DNA from: SKKY01 sp965228015
GTDB taxonomy: Bacteria > Bacillota > Peptococcia > Peptococcales > SKKY01
NCBI GenBank assembly: GCA_965228015.1
Contig: OZ245787.1
Coordinates: 1,798,001-1,862,000, forward strand
Length of the DNA: 64,000 nt
Reading direction: 5' to 3'
The first letter of the stretch is position 1. The number at the start of each line of letters is the position of its first letter. A program made the position numbers and the translations under genes. Positions 1 to 8,682 of this stretch are shown piece by piece. The notes below the pieces were generated by a model. The model was not told the origin of the DNA. It ran no database searches and saw nothing but the letters and a program-made list of their open reading frames with translations.

Positions 1-976
1 AGTAATTGCTGTTGAAAAAGGAGACCTTGATAAAAAAGTTTCCATTGGTGAAAATCCTGTAAAAGTTATGGGAACTAAAGTCTATCTTCAAGAGAAGGAA
101 AAAATTCTGTTATCAGATTTGGTAAAGGCTGCTTTAGTTTATTCTGCCAATGATGCTGCTATGGCTATAGCAGAACATATTTCCGGAGACGATCTGTCTT
201 TTGTGGAACTATTAAATATCAAGGCCCGAGAAATAGGCTGCGAAAATACAGTTTTTACAAATTCTTATGGTCAAAAAGACTCAAGACACGTTACAACTGC
301 ATATGATTTAGCTTTAATTGCAAAATATGCAATGAATAATGAAAAAATTGCTGAATATGCAAAAATAAAAAGCTTTAACTGGTCTGGAGCAAGCTGGCAG
401 GCTTTGTTAACAAACAGAAATACTTTGCTGGAAGATTATCCTGGAATTACAGGGGTGATGGCTGCTACAAGAGGAGATCAGGAAAGACTGGATCTGGTTT
501 TTTCATACCAGCTGGATGATAAAGATTACATATTAGTTATGACAAATGCCAGAGCAGTTAAGGCTTTTGACTATGCTGCTCAGCTTATTGAATATGCTTC
601 AGAAAATTTCCAGGTTGTAAGACTGGTGGATGAGAAAGAACCTATAATTACAGTTAATACAATTGATGGAGAGGTAATTCATGGTTTAAGTGAAAAGTCC
701 ATTAGTATTCCAATTCGTATTGGAGTTAAGGTTGATGCAACAAAGGAATTTTTTATGGATGAAATAAAAAGACCATTAAAAGAAGAAGAGAAAATTGGAG
801 AGGTTGTTTACTCTGTAGGTGGACAAGAACTGGAGCGGATAAATGTTCTTTCCAGTAAAAAACTATCTATAAAATTAAGTTATTTTGATATGGGAATATA
901 TGCTTTTGCAGGTTTATATTTGATACAAATAATTTACAGAATTATGAAAATAAGAAGAAAGCCAAAAAGAAGATAA
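1..976 (+). CDS. dacF: D-alanyl-D-alanine carboxypeptidase (penicillin-binding protein 5/6 family), 5' end missing
   Basis: The gene enters from the left edge: the frame is open from base 2 and no start is seen. The family trims the terminal D-Ala from peptidoglycan stem peptides outside the membrane. The SxN motif is present as YSANDAA (about 140-160), followed by a typical PBP5-like region and a C-terminal membrane anchor with a basic tail (KIRRKPKRR). The SxxK nucleophile motif lies outside the window. Oddly, the third motif, normally KTG, reads ITG (446-454), so the conserved Lys is replaced by Ile, and the following stretch lacks the usual Gly-Tyr pattern. The protein may be weakly active or inactive. 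Its stop shares one base with the holA start (taatg), which suggests translational coupling. Family assignment is firm; activity is uncertain. Confidence 0.88.
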   Translation, partial: VIAVEKGDLDKKVSIGENPVKVMGTKVYLQEKEKILLSDLVKAALVYSANDAAMAIAEHISGDDLSFVELLNIKAREIGCENTVFTNSYGQKDSRHVTTAYDLALIAKYAMNNEKIAEYAKIKSFNWSGASWQALLTNRNTLLEDYPGITGVMAATRGDQERLDLVFSYQLDDKDYILVMTNARAVKAFDYAAQLIEYASENFQVVRLVDEKEPIITVNTIDGEVIHGLSEKSISIPIRIGVKVDATKEFFMDEIKRPLKEEEKIGEVVYSVGGQELERINVLSSKKLSIKLSYFDMGIYAFAGLYLIQIIYRIMKIRRKPKRR

Positions 977-1992
977 TGGATAATTTTATAAAAGACATAA
1001 AAGAAAATAAATTCAGAAACATATATTATTTCTATGGTAATGAGAGATACCTTATTGATTTCTATTTAAAAAAAGCAGAGAAAGCTGCCCTCCCTGAAAA
1101 AACTGAGGGAATTAATTTTGATTTAGTAAATTATCAGGATTCAAGTATTGGGCAGATAATCAGCAATGCCAATACCAACCCTTTCTTAGGTGATAAAAAA
1201 ATAATTCTGGTTAAGAATGCAGATTTATTGGGCAAAGAAAAACAATTATCTCCAAAGGAATTTAAAATTGCTGAAGAATATATAAAGAATCCCAATCCTT
1301 CTTGTATTTTATTTTTTCTTGGTGAAGAGGAAATAAAAAATATTTCTAAAAATAAACTTGCTTTAATTCTAAAATCCTCATCTTCGGAAAGACTGATTGA
1401 GAGTAAAAAACTTAAAGGGCAGGAATTAAAGAAATGGATTGAAAGTTATCTGGTGGCTAATGAAGTTAAAATATCCCCCGGTGCAATGGAAATACTTCTT
1501 ATGATTGGGGAGAAAGGCCTTTATAATCTTCATAATAAATTAGAAAAGTTAATTTTATTTACTAATGGGAAAATAATTACCGAGGAAGAAGTCAGAGACC
1601 TTATTACTTTGACTCCCGAGGGTAAAATTTTTGAATTAACAGATGCTGTAATCAGCAAACAAGGAAAGAAAGCCTTAACATTAGTGGATGAATATTTTGC
1701 TGCAAGAGAGCAGCCAATAGTATTACGTAGTATGTTAATTAGCAGTTTTAGAAGGATGATTATAATAAAAAATGCTCTCCAGGAAGGATACATGAAGCCT
1801 GTCTACAAAGATTATCTTGATACAGGTTCGGATTTTCTTATTGACAAAACAGTTCGCCAGGTTAAGAACATATCTCTGGAGGAGCTGCTAGCTATATATG
1901 ATGAATTATATAATCTTGAATTTACTTCAAGAAACAGCAAGCAGGATCAAGCCCTTCTTGTTAAGGATTTTATTATTAAGACAGTTTTTTAA
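976..1992 (+). CDS. holA: DNA polymerase III subunit delta
   Basis: This is the 338-residue clamp-loader delta subunit, which opens the beta sliding clamp as part of the cytoplasmic replisome. The N-terminus (FIKDIKENKFRNIYYFYGNE) is the typical HolA start, leading into a degenerate AAA+ fold (residues about 18-210), with the helical collar domain in the C-terminal third. Length matches the family (about 330-345). The start ATG overlaps the dacF stop by one base, so it is probably translated with it. Downstream is a short bidirectional terminator and the convergent rpsT gene, the classical holA-rpsT arrangement of Bacillota. No lesions are visible. Confidence 0.95.
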   Translation: MDNFIKDIKENKFRNIYYFYGNERYLIDFYLKKAEKAALPEKTEGINFDLVNYQDSSIGQIISNANTNPFLGDKKIILVKNADLLGKEKQLSPKEFKIAEEYIKNPNPSCILFFLGEEEIKNISKNKLALILKSSSSERLIESKKLKGQELKKWIESYLVANEVKISPGAMEILLMIGEKGLYNLHNKLEKLILFTNGKIITEEEVRDLITLTPEGKIFELTDAVISKQGKKALTLVDEYFAAREQPIVLRSMLISSFRRMIIIKNALQEGYMKPVYKDYLDTGSDFLIDKTVRQVKNISLEELLAIYDELYNLEFTSRNSKQDQALLVKDFIIKTVF

Positions 1993-2009
1993 TCGTTTTT
2001 GAAAATAAA

Positions 2010-2032
2010 AAAAGCACCTTAGGGTGCTTTTT
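2010..2032. terminator. Bidirectional intrinsic terminator between holA and rpsT
   Basis: The stem AAAGCACC (2011-2018) pairs with GGTGCTTT (2023-2030) around a TTAG loop. A-runs on the left and T-runs on the right give a U-tail in both directions, serving the two convergent genes. Confidence 0.85.
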
Positions 2033-2033
2033 G

Positions 2034-2300
2034 TTATGCTTTAAAAGAGTTAAGCATTTTTGCAAATCTTGATTTTTTATTAGCAGCATTTTTCTTGTGA
2101 ATAAGACCTTTAGCTGCAGCTTTATCTATCTTTTTAATTAAAGTTGGTAAGAAGTTTTTAGCATCTTCAAACTTTTCAGAAGCTAAAAAACCTTCAAAAG
2201 TTTTAATTGTAGATTTTAAACCTGATTTTTGTATTTTGTTTAAAAGATTGCTTTTTTTAGCTTTTTTTGCTCTTTTGATAGCTGATTTAATGTTTGCCAT
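2034..2300 (-). CDS. rpsT: 30S ribosomal protein S20
   Basis: This is an 88-residue, Lys-rich helical protein beginning MANIKSAIKRAKKAKKSN, the hallmark of S20, which binds the 5' domain of 16S rRNA. An in-frame GTG lies four codons upstream (2312), but it overlaps the ribosome binding site AAAGGAGG, so the ATG at 2300 is preferred. It is transcribed opposite to holA and murJ and shares a terminator with holA. A sigma-A-like promoter lies at 2361-2389. No lesions are seen. Confidence 0.96.
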   Translation of the reverse strand: MANIKSAIKRAKKAKKSNLLNKIQKSGLKSTIKTFEGFLASEKFEDAKNFLPTLIKKIDKAAAKGLIHKKNAANKKSRFAKMLNSFKA

Positions 2301-2360
2301 TTTTGCAGACACCTCCTTTTACAGACACGAATAGAGTTATCGTCTTTTTCAATACACTTT

Positions 2361-2389
2361 AGTTTAACAGAGCTTAATAAACAATTCAA
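2361..2389 (-). promoter_or_regulatory. Candidate sigma-A promoter of rpsT
   Basis: On the minus strand TTGAAT (2384-2389) and TAAACT (2361-2366) are 17 bases apart, about 60 bases before the rpsT start. The match is moderate in AT-rich DNA. Confidence 0.45.
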
Positions 2390-2467
2390 GATTTCATTAA
2401 AAGAATTAATGCGAAATTCTCATTAATATTGTAGAATATAGGTTAATTATACGTATTGGAGACAGAT

Positions 2468-4045
2468 ATGCAAGAGTCTAAAAAAGAGTCAAATAATCAA
2501 ATATTAAAGGCCACAGGAATAATCATGGCAGCTATGATGCTGTCAAGATTACTTGGCTATGCCCGGGACGTAATAATATACAGTAAATTTGGGCAGAATT
2601 ATTATACAGACGCTTACAATGCAGCATTCTCAGTTCCAGATTTAATTTATTATCTTCTGGTAGGGGGAGCCCTAAGTTCTGCTTTTATTCCTGTTATCTC
2701 AGGTTATTTAGCTAAAGATGAAAAAAATGAGGCGTGGCATGTTGTAAGCACAGCATTCAATTTAATAATGATTTTACTTTTCTTTGGAATATCTTTAGGA
2801 ATGATTTTTACTGAGGAGTTAATATATATTCTTGTTCCTGGTTTCAACCAGGAAAGTATTGATTTGACAGTTAAACTCACAAGAATTATGTTTGCCCAAA
2901 GTTTTCTTATGATTATAAATGGAATTATCCAGGGGGTTCTTCACTCCAGTAAGCACTTTCTTTCTCCTGCAATTGGCTCGGTTTTATATAATGTTGGAAT
3001 AATAGCAATTGGCTTATTATTGTCAAAGCCTTTTGGAATTGCAGGATTTTCTATTGGTGTTGTTGGAGGTGCGTTGCTAAATTTTTTAATTCTTTTGCCA
3101 GCTTTAAGGAATACGGGAATAGAATATTACCCGGGAATAAACTTAAAACATCCTGGGGTTATAAAACTATTTAGGTTAATTATACCTGTATTTATTGGTT
3201 TGTCTGTTACACATTTAAACCTTTTTGTTACGCAAAATCTGGCTTCCCAGCTTCCTGAAGAAGGAATGATTTCTGCCTTAAGGGCTGCATATCGTATAAG
3301 TATGCTGCCAATTGGTATTTTCGGCCTGGCAATAGGAGTATCTTTTTTTCCTTCCCTTACCGGGCATGCTGCCAGAAATGAAAAAAAAGAATATATTAAG
3401 CTTTTGAGTTTAGGAATGAGGACAATAGTGTATATTACTCTTCCTTCAACTATAGGAATAATCGCACTGAAAACACCAATTGTAAAAGCAATGTTCCAAC
3501 AGGGCAATTTTACTGTATCAAACACTGAGGCTACTGCCCATGCATTATTGTTTTATTCTTTAGGAATAGTAGCATATTCTGCCCAGGCTCTCCTTTATCG
3601 TTCTTTTTATGCAACAGAAGATACCAGAACCCCGGTTGTTGTGGGAGTTACCACAATGTCTTTAAATATAATATTAAGTATTATTCTTGTAAAATATATG
3701 AATCATGGCGGTTTAGCTTTGGCTCATTCCACTGCAGGAATATTTAATATGGTAATTCTTCTTGGGGTTATTAAACTTAAATTCGGTCAGATTGATGGTA
3801 AAAACATGCTGATATCCTTTACAAAAACCAGTATATCTTCAATAATAATGGGAATATCTGTTTATCTTTCAGCGCAAATCTTTGGTAATTTTTTTGGAAC
3901 AGAAGATAAAATTTTTCAGATATTGCAAGTGCTTATAGCAACAGGTGCTGGAGTTGCGGTATATTTTATTTCCACAAGTATTATAAAAATGGAAGAAGCT
4001 TCAATAGTTAAAAATATAATTATGAAAAAGTTAAAACGAGGTTAA
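2468..4045 (+). CDS. murJ: Lipid II flippase MurJ (MviN family)
   Basis: This is a 525-residue multi-pass membrane protein of the MATE-like MviN/MurJ family, which flips lipid II to the outer face of the membrane. Visible hallmarks are SRLLGYARDVIIYSKFG near residue 25, and PDLIYYLLVGGALSSAFIP, which is the MurJ region before TM2-TM3. About 14 hydrophobic segments follow, and the C-terminus is basic. An upstream TTG (2456) is in frame, but ATG 2468 is preferred because GGAG (2458-2461) sits six bases before it. It is divergent from rpsT and is followed 14 bases later by lepA. In many spore formers gpr and spoIIP occupy this place; they are absent here. Confidence 0.93.
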   Translation: MQESKKESNNQILKATGIIMAAMMLSRLLGYARDVIIYSKFGQNYYTDAYNAAFSVPDLIYYLLVGGALSSAFIPVISGYLAKDEKNEAWHVVSTAFNLIMILLFFGISLGMIFTEELIYILVPGFNQESIDLTVKLTRIMFAQSFLMIINGIIQGVLHSSKHFLSPAIGSVLYNVGIIAIGLLLSKPFGIAGFSIGVVGGALLNFLILLPALRNTGIEYYPGINLKHPGVIKLFRLIIPVFIGLSVTHLNLFVTQNLASQLPEEGMISALRAAYRISMLPIGIFGLAIGVSFFPSLTGHAARNEKKEYIKLLSLGMRTIVYITLPSTIGIIALKTPIVKAMFQQGNFTVSNTEATAHALLFYSLGIVAYSAQALLYRSFYATEDTRTPVVVGVTTMSLNIILSIILVKYMNHGGLALAHSTAGIFNMVILLGVIKLKFGQIDGKNMLISFTKTSISSIIMGISVYLSAQIFGNFFGTEDKIFQILQVLIATGAGVAVYFISTSIIKMEEASIVKNIIMKKLKRG

Positions 4046-4059
4046 ATGGAGGTATTTTT

Positions 4060-5862
4060 TTGAAACAAGCTAATATAAGAAATTTTTCTATTATTGCCCA
4101 TATAGATCACGGGAAGTCAACTTTAGCTGATCGTATTCTGGAGTACACTGGTGCATTGTCTAAAAGAGAGATGCAGGAGCAGGTTCTGGATAATATGGAT
4201 TTGGAAAAAGAAAGAGGAATTACAATAAAGCTTCAAACAGTTCGCTTGAATTATAAAGTTGATAATGGTGAGGAGTATATTCTTAATTTAATTGATACAC
4301 CGGGACACGTAGATTTTACCTATGAAGTATCCCGCAGCCTTGCAGCTTGTGAAGGTGCTTTACTTATAGTTGATGCTGCTCAGGGAATTGAAGCTCAAAC
4401 ACTGGCGAATGTATATCTTGCCCTTGAACACAATTTGGAAATTATTCCGGTAATTAATAAAATTGATTTACCAAGTGCTGAACCTGAGAGAATAAAAAGG
4501 GAAATAGAAGATGTAATAGGTCTTCCTGCAGAAGATGCAATTTTAGCATCTGCAAAAGATGGTACTGGTATAAAAGAAATATTAGAGGCAATTGTTTCAA
4601 AAATTCCAGCTCCAAAAGGTGATCCGGAGAAACCTCTTCAGGCTTTGATTTTTGATTCTGTCTATGATTCATATAGGGGAGCTATTTCCTATATAAGAGT
4701 TTTCGATGGTGTATTAAGAAAAAATTCTGAAATTCAAATGATGTCTACGGGAAGAAGTTTTCCGGTGACAGATTTAGGAACTTTAAATCCAGGAATAAGA
4801 CCTGTAGATTCTTTATATCCTGGTGAAGTAGGTTTTGTTGGTGCAAGCATAAAGAATGTTAAAGAAACAAGGGTTGGTGATACGATTACAGACAAAAACA
4901 AACCAGCCGAAAAACCTTTGGAAGGTTATAAAAAAGCTAATCCAATGGTTTACTGTGGCTTGTACCCAATTGATAATACTGAGTATCCGGAATTGAGAGA
5001 TGCATTAGAAAAACTTCAGCTTAATGATGCAGCACTATACTTTGAGCCAGAATCTTCCAATGCCCTGGGTTTTGGTTTCCGCTGTGGTCTCTTAGGCCTG
5101 CTTCATATGGAGATTATTAAAGAAAGAATTGAAAGAGAATTTAATATTGATATTCTAACAACGGCTCCAAGTGTTGTTTATCATGTTTATAAAACTGATG
5201 GAGATATGCTGAGGATTGATAACCCGGATAATCTTCCTGAGATACAAAGAATTGAAAGAATAGAAGAGCCTTATGTTTATGCAAGTATTATGGTTCCAAA
5301 AGATTATGTGGGGACTATAATGGAGCTTGCACAAGACAGAAGAGCAATTTTTCTTGATATGGAGTATATTGCTGAAACCCGGGTTAATTTAAAGTATGAA
5401 ATCCCTTTGAATGAAGTAATCTTTGATTTTTTTGACCAGTTAAAAACAAGAACTAAAGGTTATGCATCTCTAGACTATGAAATGAAAGATTATAAGCCAT
5501 CTAAGCTGGTTAAACTGGATATTCTTGTAAATGGAGAAGCTGTAGATGCTTTAAGCTCAATTGTTCATAAAGATAAGAGTTATCAGAGAGGTAAAGCTCT
5601 TGTTGCAAAACTTAAAAAACTTATTCCCCGCCAAATATTTGATGTTCCTATACAAGCGGCAGTTGGAGCAAAAGTAATTTCCAGGGAAACTGTTAAAGCA
5701 TACAGAAAGAATGTACTAGATAAATGTTATGGTGGAGACATAAGCAGAAAAAGAAAGTTACTGGAAAAACAAAAAGCTGGTAAGAAAAGAATGAAAAACG
5801 TTGGTAACGTTGAAATACCCCAGGAAGCCTTCATGGTAGTACTGAGTCTGGATGATGAATAA
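4060..5862 (+). CDS. lepA: Elongation factor 4 (back-translocating GTPase LepA)
   Basis: This is a 600-residue ribosome-associated GTPase with the usual family length. Visible G-domain motifs are AHIDHGKST (G1), RGIT (G2), DTPGHVD (G3) and NKID (G4). The LepA-specific C-terminal domain is complete and ends near GKKRMKNVGNVEIPQEAF. The start is TTG at 4060, preceded by TGGAGG at a normal distance; there is no alternative in-frame ATG. Its stop overlaps the hemW start (taatg), so the pair is coupled. No lesions are seen. Confidence 0.97.
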   Translation: MKQANIRNFSIIAHIDHGKSTLADRILEYTGALSKREMQEQVLDNMDLEKERGITIKLQTVRLNYKVDNGEEYILNLIDTPGHVDFTYEVSRSLAACEGALLIVDAAQGIEAQTLANVYLALEHNLEIIPVINKIDLPSAEPERIKREIEDVIGLPAEDAILASAKDGTGIKEILEAIVSKIPAPKGDPEKPLQALIFDSVYDSYRGAISYIRVFDGVLRKNSEIQMMSTGRSFPVTDLGTLNPGIRPVDSLYPGEVGFVGASIKNVKETRVGDTITDKNKPAEKPLEGYKKANPMVYCGLYPIDNTEYPELRDALEKLQLNDAALYFEPESSNALGFGFRCGLLGLLHMEIIKERIEREFNIDILTTAPSVVYHVYKTDGDMLRIDNPDNLPEIQRIERIEEPYVYASIMVPKDYVGTIMELAQDRRAIFLDMEYIAETRVNLKYEIPLNEVIFDFFDQLKTRTKGYASLDYEMKDYKPSKLVKLDILVNGEAVDALSSIVHKDKSYQRGKALVAKLKKLIPRQIFDVPIQAAVGAKVISRETVKAYRKNVLDKCYGGDISRKRKLLEKQKAGKKRMKNVGNVEIPQEAFMVVLSLDDE

Positions 5863-6989
5863 TGATAAAATCCCTTTACATTCACATACCTTTTTGTAAA
5901 AACAAATGCAGCTATTGCGATTTTGTAAGCTTTGCAAGAAATAGTCAGGATTATGATAGGTATGTTGATGTATTAATTAAAGAATTAAAATTTAAGAAAA
6001 ATGAATATAGTTTAAGCAGTTTAAATACTATATATATCGGAGGGGGAACTCCTACAGTTCTTCCTCTTTCTTCACTTAAAAAACTATTTGAATATGTAAA
6101 AGAAAGTTTTGTTTTTTCTCAAAATTACGAGTATACAATAGAGGGCAATCCTGAAAGTATTGATATAGAAAAACTAAAACTTATGAGAAGCTTTGGAATA
6201 AACAGAATATCAATGGGTGTTCAGAGCTTTAATGAAGAAATATTAAAATTTTTAGGGAGAGTTCATGATAAGAAGCAGGTGGTCAATGCTTTTAATCTGA
6301 CTCGTGAAGCTGGTTTTGAAAATATAAGTATTGATTTAATATACGGAATTCCTGGTGAAAATATAGAGTCCTGGAAAGAAACACTGAAAACAGCAGTAGC
6401 CTTATCTCCGGAACATATCTCTCTTTATCAGTTGAAAATAGAGGAAGACACCCCTCTGTGCAGTAAAATGAATAAGGGTGAAATTTCATTATTTCCCGAT
6501 GATTTAGCTGAAAAAATATATAACTGGAACAATTCATATTTGTCCGAAAATTTGTATATTAATTATGAGTTTTCAAATTTTGCAAAAAATAATCTATATT
6601 CCAAACATAACTTAAATTACTGGAACTATCTTCCTTACGCAGCAGCAGGTTTTGGGGGGATTGGTTTTTATGGCAATTACAGAAGCGGTTTTTTAGAGAA
6701 TTATAACAGCTTTATTAATAAAGATGATTTCTCAAAGGCAGATTTTTATGAGGAGCTGCTATCAAAAGAAGATAAAATATCAGAATATATAATAATGAAT
6801 TTAAGAAAAACCGAAGGCTTTCTACTGGAAGGCTTTCATCAGAGATTTTATGTATCTTTTTTGGAAATTTATGGTAAACAAGTGGAAAAACTAGAAAGAG
6901 AAAACTTCTTAAAAGTAAGTGGCCATAAGGTTTCTCTGACAATGCAGGGCAGATTAATAAGCAATTTGGTTTTAGAAGAATTTGTTTGA
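5862..6989 (+). CDS. hemW: HemW-like radical SAM protein (oxygen-independent coproporphyrinogen III oxidase-like)
   Basis: The 375-residue protein opens with LYIHIPFCKNKCSYCDF, carrying the CxxxCxxC cluster that binds the [4Fe-4S]/SAM cofactor. GGGTPT and the HemW pattern DLIYGIPGE follow. Characterised HemW proteins deliver haem to respiratory enzymes rather than oxidise coproporphyrinogen, and many annotations as HemN are wrong. The position between lepA and hrcA is the usual one in Bacillota. It ends with TGA directly followed by an in-frame TAA, a tandem stop. Confidence 0.9.
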   Translation: MIKSLYIHIPFCKNKCSYCDFVSFARNSQDYDRYVDVLIKELKFKKNEYSLSSLNTIYIGGGTPTVLPLSSLKKLFEYVKESFVFSQNYEYTIEGNPESIDIEKLKLMRSFGINRISMGVQSFNEEILKFLGRVHDKKQVVNAFNLTREAGFENISIDLIYGIPGENIESWKETLKTAVALSPEHISLYQLKIEEDTPLCSKMNKGEISLFPDDLAEKIYNWNNSYLSENLYINYEFSNFAKNNLYSKHNLNYWNYLPYAAAGFGGIGFYGNYRSGFLENYNSFINKDDFSKADFYEELLSKEDKISEYIIMNLRKTEGFLLEGFHQRFYVSFLEIYGKQVEKLERENFLKVSGHKVSLTMQGRLISNLVLEEFV

Positions 6990-6995
6990 TAAAGG

Positions 6996-7024
6996 TTGAC
7001 AAAAACTCTAATATATATTATTTT
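6996..7024 (+). promoter_or_regulatory. Sigma-A promoter of the hrcA-grpE-dnaK operon
   Basis: A consensus TTGACA (6996-7001) is followed after 17 bases by TATTTT (7019-7024). The CIRCE operator begins 12 bases further on, covering the expected transcription start, so HrcA would block initiation. Confidence 0.75.
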
Positions 7025-7035
7025 TTTAATAGGCG

Positions 7036-7062
7036 TTAGCACTCAATCAGACAGAGTGCTAA
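7036..7062. promoter_or_regulatory. CIRCE element (HrcA operator)
   Basis: TTAGCACTC (7036-7044), nine spacer bases, then GAGTGCTAA (7054-7062) is a perfect match to the CIRCE consensus. It sits between the promoter and hrcA. CIRCE is the binding site of HrcA, which GroEL keeps active and heat stress releases. No second copy is seen before dnaJ. Confidence 0.97.
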
Positions 7063-7082
7063 CAATAAAAAGGATGATTGCT

Positions 7083-8102
7083 ATGAGTTTGGATGAAAGA
7101 AAAAGTAAAATACTAGAAGCAATTATCCTTGATTATATTTCTACAGCAGAACCTGTTGGCTCAAGAACAATTTCAAAAAAATATGACTTGAGCATCAGTC
7201 CGGCGACTATTCGTAATGAAATGTTTGATTTGGAAGAAATGGGTTATATAGAACAGCCATATACCTCTGCAGGAAGAATGCCTTCTGACCAGGGGTACAG
7301 ATATTATGTAGACTATATTGTGAAAAAAAATAAGCTGGATGAAGCAATTGAAAGGCTTGTAATATCCTCTTTCAAAGGTAAGATTGACAGGTTTGATGAT
7401 GTTATAAGAATATCTATGGAATTAATTGCCAAGATTACAAAATATCCTTCTCTAATTCTCGCTCCTGGTTCAGAGAGTTCTTCTCTTTCAATGATCAGGA
7501 TGCTTAAGGTTGATGACAAAAGAGCCCTGCTTATAGTTATTACTGAAAATAATCAGGTGGAAAATATTTTTGTTGATCTGCCTTATGGATTTAAGGAAAG
7601 CGATTTGAATTTACTGACAAACGTTATTAATTCGAAACTTTCCGGTACCAGAATTTCACAATGGAATAAAACACTTATCAGCGAACTTTACGGTGACTTA
7701 TTAAAACAAAAAGATGTTCTTGAAACAGTTCTCGATTCTATTGAAGACCGTTTGAATCAGAAAAAAGAGCACAGAGTTTACCTTACGGGTATAATTCAAA
7801 TGTTAAATGAGCCGGAATTCAGAGATGTTGATAAAGTGAAAAATATTTTATCTTTTTTTGACGATAAAAGAATTCTTGAAGATATTTTAACAAGGGATTC
7901 TCAAATTGAAGATTTCCAGGTTTTAATTGGAAATGAAAACGAAGCAAAAGAAATAAAGGAATGCAGCTTGATAAAACGGAACTATAGTTTTAAAGGGGAT
8001 TTTCAAGGTGTAATGGGAGTTTTAGGACCCAAGAGAATGGATTATTCCAATGCAATTTCTCTTTTGGAATTAATATCAGAAGTACTGGAAAGAAAAAAAT
8101 AA
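7083..8102 (+). CDS. hrcA: Heat-inducible transcription repressor HrcA
   Basis: The ATG at 7083 is chosen because the protein then starts MSLDERKSKILEAII, the normal HrcA N-terminus; an earlier in-frame start (6996) would place the promoter and CIRCE inside the gene. The product has 339 residues, typical for HrcA, with an N-terminal winged helix (STAEPVGSRTISKKY...SPATIRNEM) and a C-terminal GAF-like/inserted domain. It represses its own operon through the CIRCE element just upstream. It is followed 13 bases later by grpE. Confidence 0.96.
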   Translation: MSLDERKSKILEAIILDYISTAEPVGSRTISKKYDLSISPATIRNEMFDLEEMGYIEQPYTSAGRMPSDQGYRYYVDYIVKKNKLDEAIERLVISSFKGKIDRFDDVIRISMELIAKITKYPSLILAPGSESSSLSMIRMLKVDDKRALLIVITENNQVENIFVDLPYGFKESDLNLLTNVINSKLSGTRISQWNKTLISELYGDLLKQKDVLETVLDSIEDRLNQKKEHRVYLTGIIQMLNEPEFRDVDKVKNILSFFDDKRILEDILTRDSQIEDFQVLIGNENEAKEIKECSLIKRNYSFKGDFQGVMGVLGPKRMDYSNAISLLELISEVLERKK

Positions 8103-8115
8103 TGGTGGTGAAGAA

Positions 8116-8643
8116 ATGGAAGAAAAGAAGGAAGATTTATTTAACGAGAATGAAGAGATTCAGGAGAAGGGAAATCTTAATGATGACTCTGAGAAGGCTG
8201 GAGAAATAGCCTTGGAAGATAAAATTAAAGAATTGGAAATGGAAAATCTTCGCCTCAGAGCAGATATGGAAAACCTTAGAAAAAGAGCATTTAAGGAAAA
8301 AACAGAATTTGCCCGTTATGCAAATGAGAACCTTTTAGGAGAAATTATTCCTGTTTGTGATAATTTTGAACGGGCAACTCAGGTAAATATTGATGACCCT
8401 GAAATGGAAAAATTTCTAAAAGGATTTAAAATGATTCAAGATCAGCTGGACTATGTATTAAAAAATGCAGGTCTGGAAAAAATTCAGACATCAGGCCAGA
8501 CCTTTGACCCCAATTTCCATGAGGCAGCAGAGGTTGTTGAAGAGGCAGAGGGAGAAGAAGGCACTGTAATTGAAGTAATGAGAATAGGTTATAAGTTTGG
8601 TGAGAAAGTAGTCAGACCAGCTTTAGTTAAAGTTAAAAAATAA
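8116..8643 (+). CDS. grpE: Nucleotide exchange factor GrpE
   Basis: This is a 175-residue cochaperone that releases ADP from DnaK. The acidic, poorly conserved N-terminus is followed by a long coiled coil (about residues 35-95, LRADMENLRKRAFKEK). The C-terminal beta domain follows, with FDPNFHEA and the closing GYKFGEKVVRPALVKV. It lies in the HrcA-controlled heat-shock operon between hrcA and dnaK. No lesion is visible. Confidence 0.96.
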   Translation: MEEKKEDLFNENEEIQEKGNLNDDSEKAGEIALEDKIKELEMENLRLRADMENLRKRAFKEKTEFARYANENLLGEIIPVCDNFERATQVNIDDPEMEKFLKGFKMIQDQLDYVLKNAGLEKIQTSGQTFDPNFHEAAEVVEEAEGEEGTVIEVMRIGYKFGEKVVRPALVKVKK

Positions 8644-8682
8644 AATTTTAAATAAATTATTAAATTTTTAGGAGGAATATAA

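Noticed and set aside
3127..3525. 132-residue minus-strand open frame inside murJ
   Set aside because: It lies wholly in a well-supported conserved gene, has no start signals and no family character.
6715..7002. Minus-strand open frame across the hemW end
   Set aside because: Overlaps hemW and the hrcA promoter; composition is that of a shadow frame.
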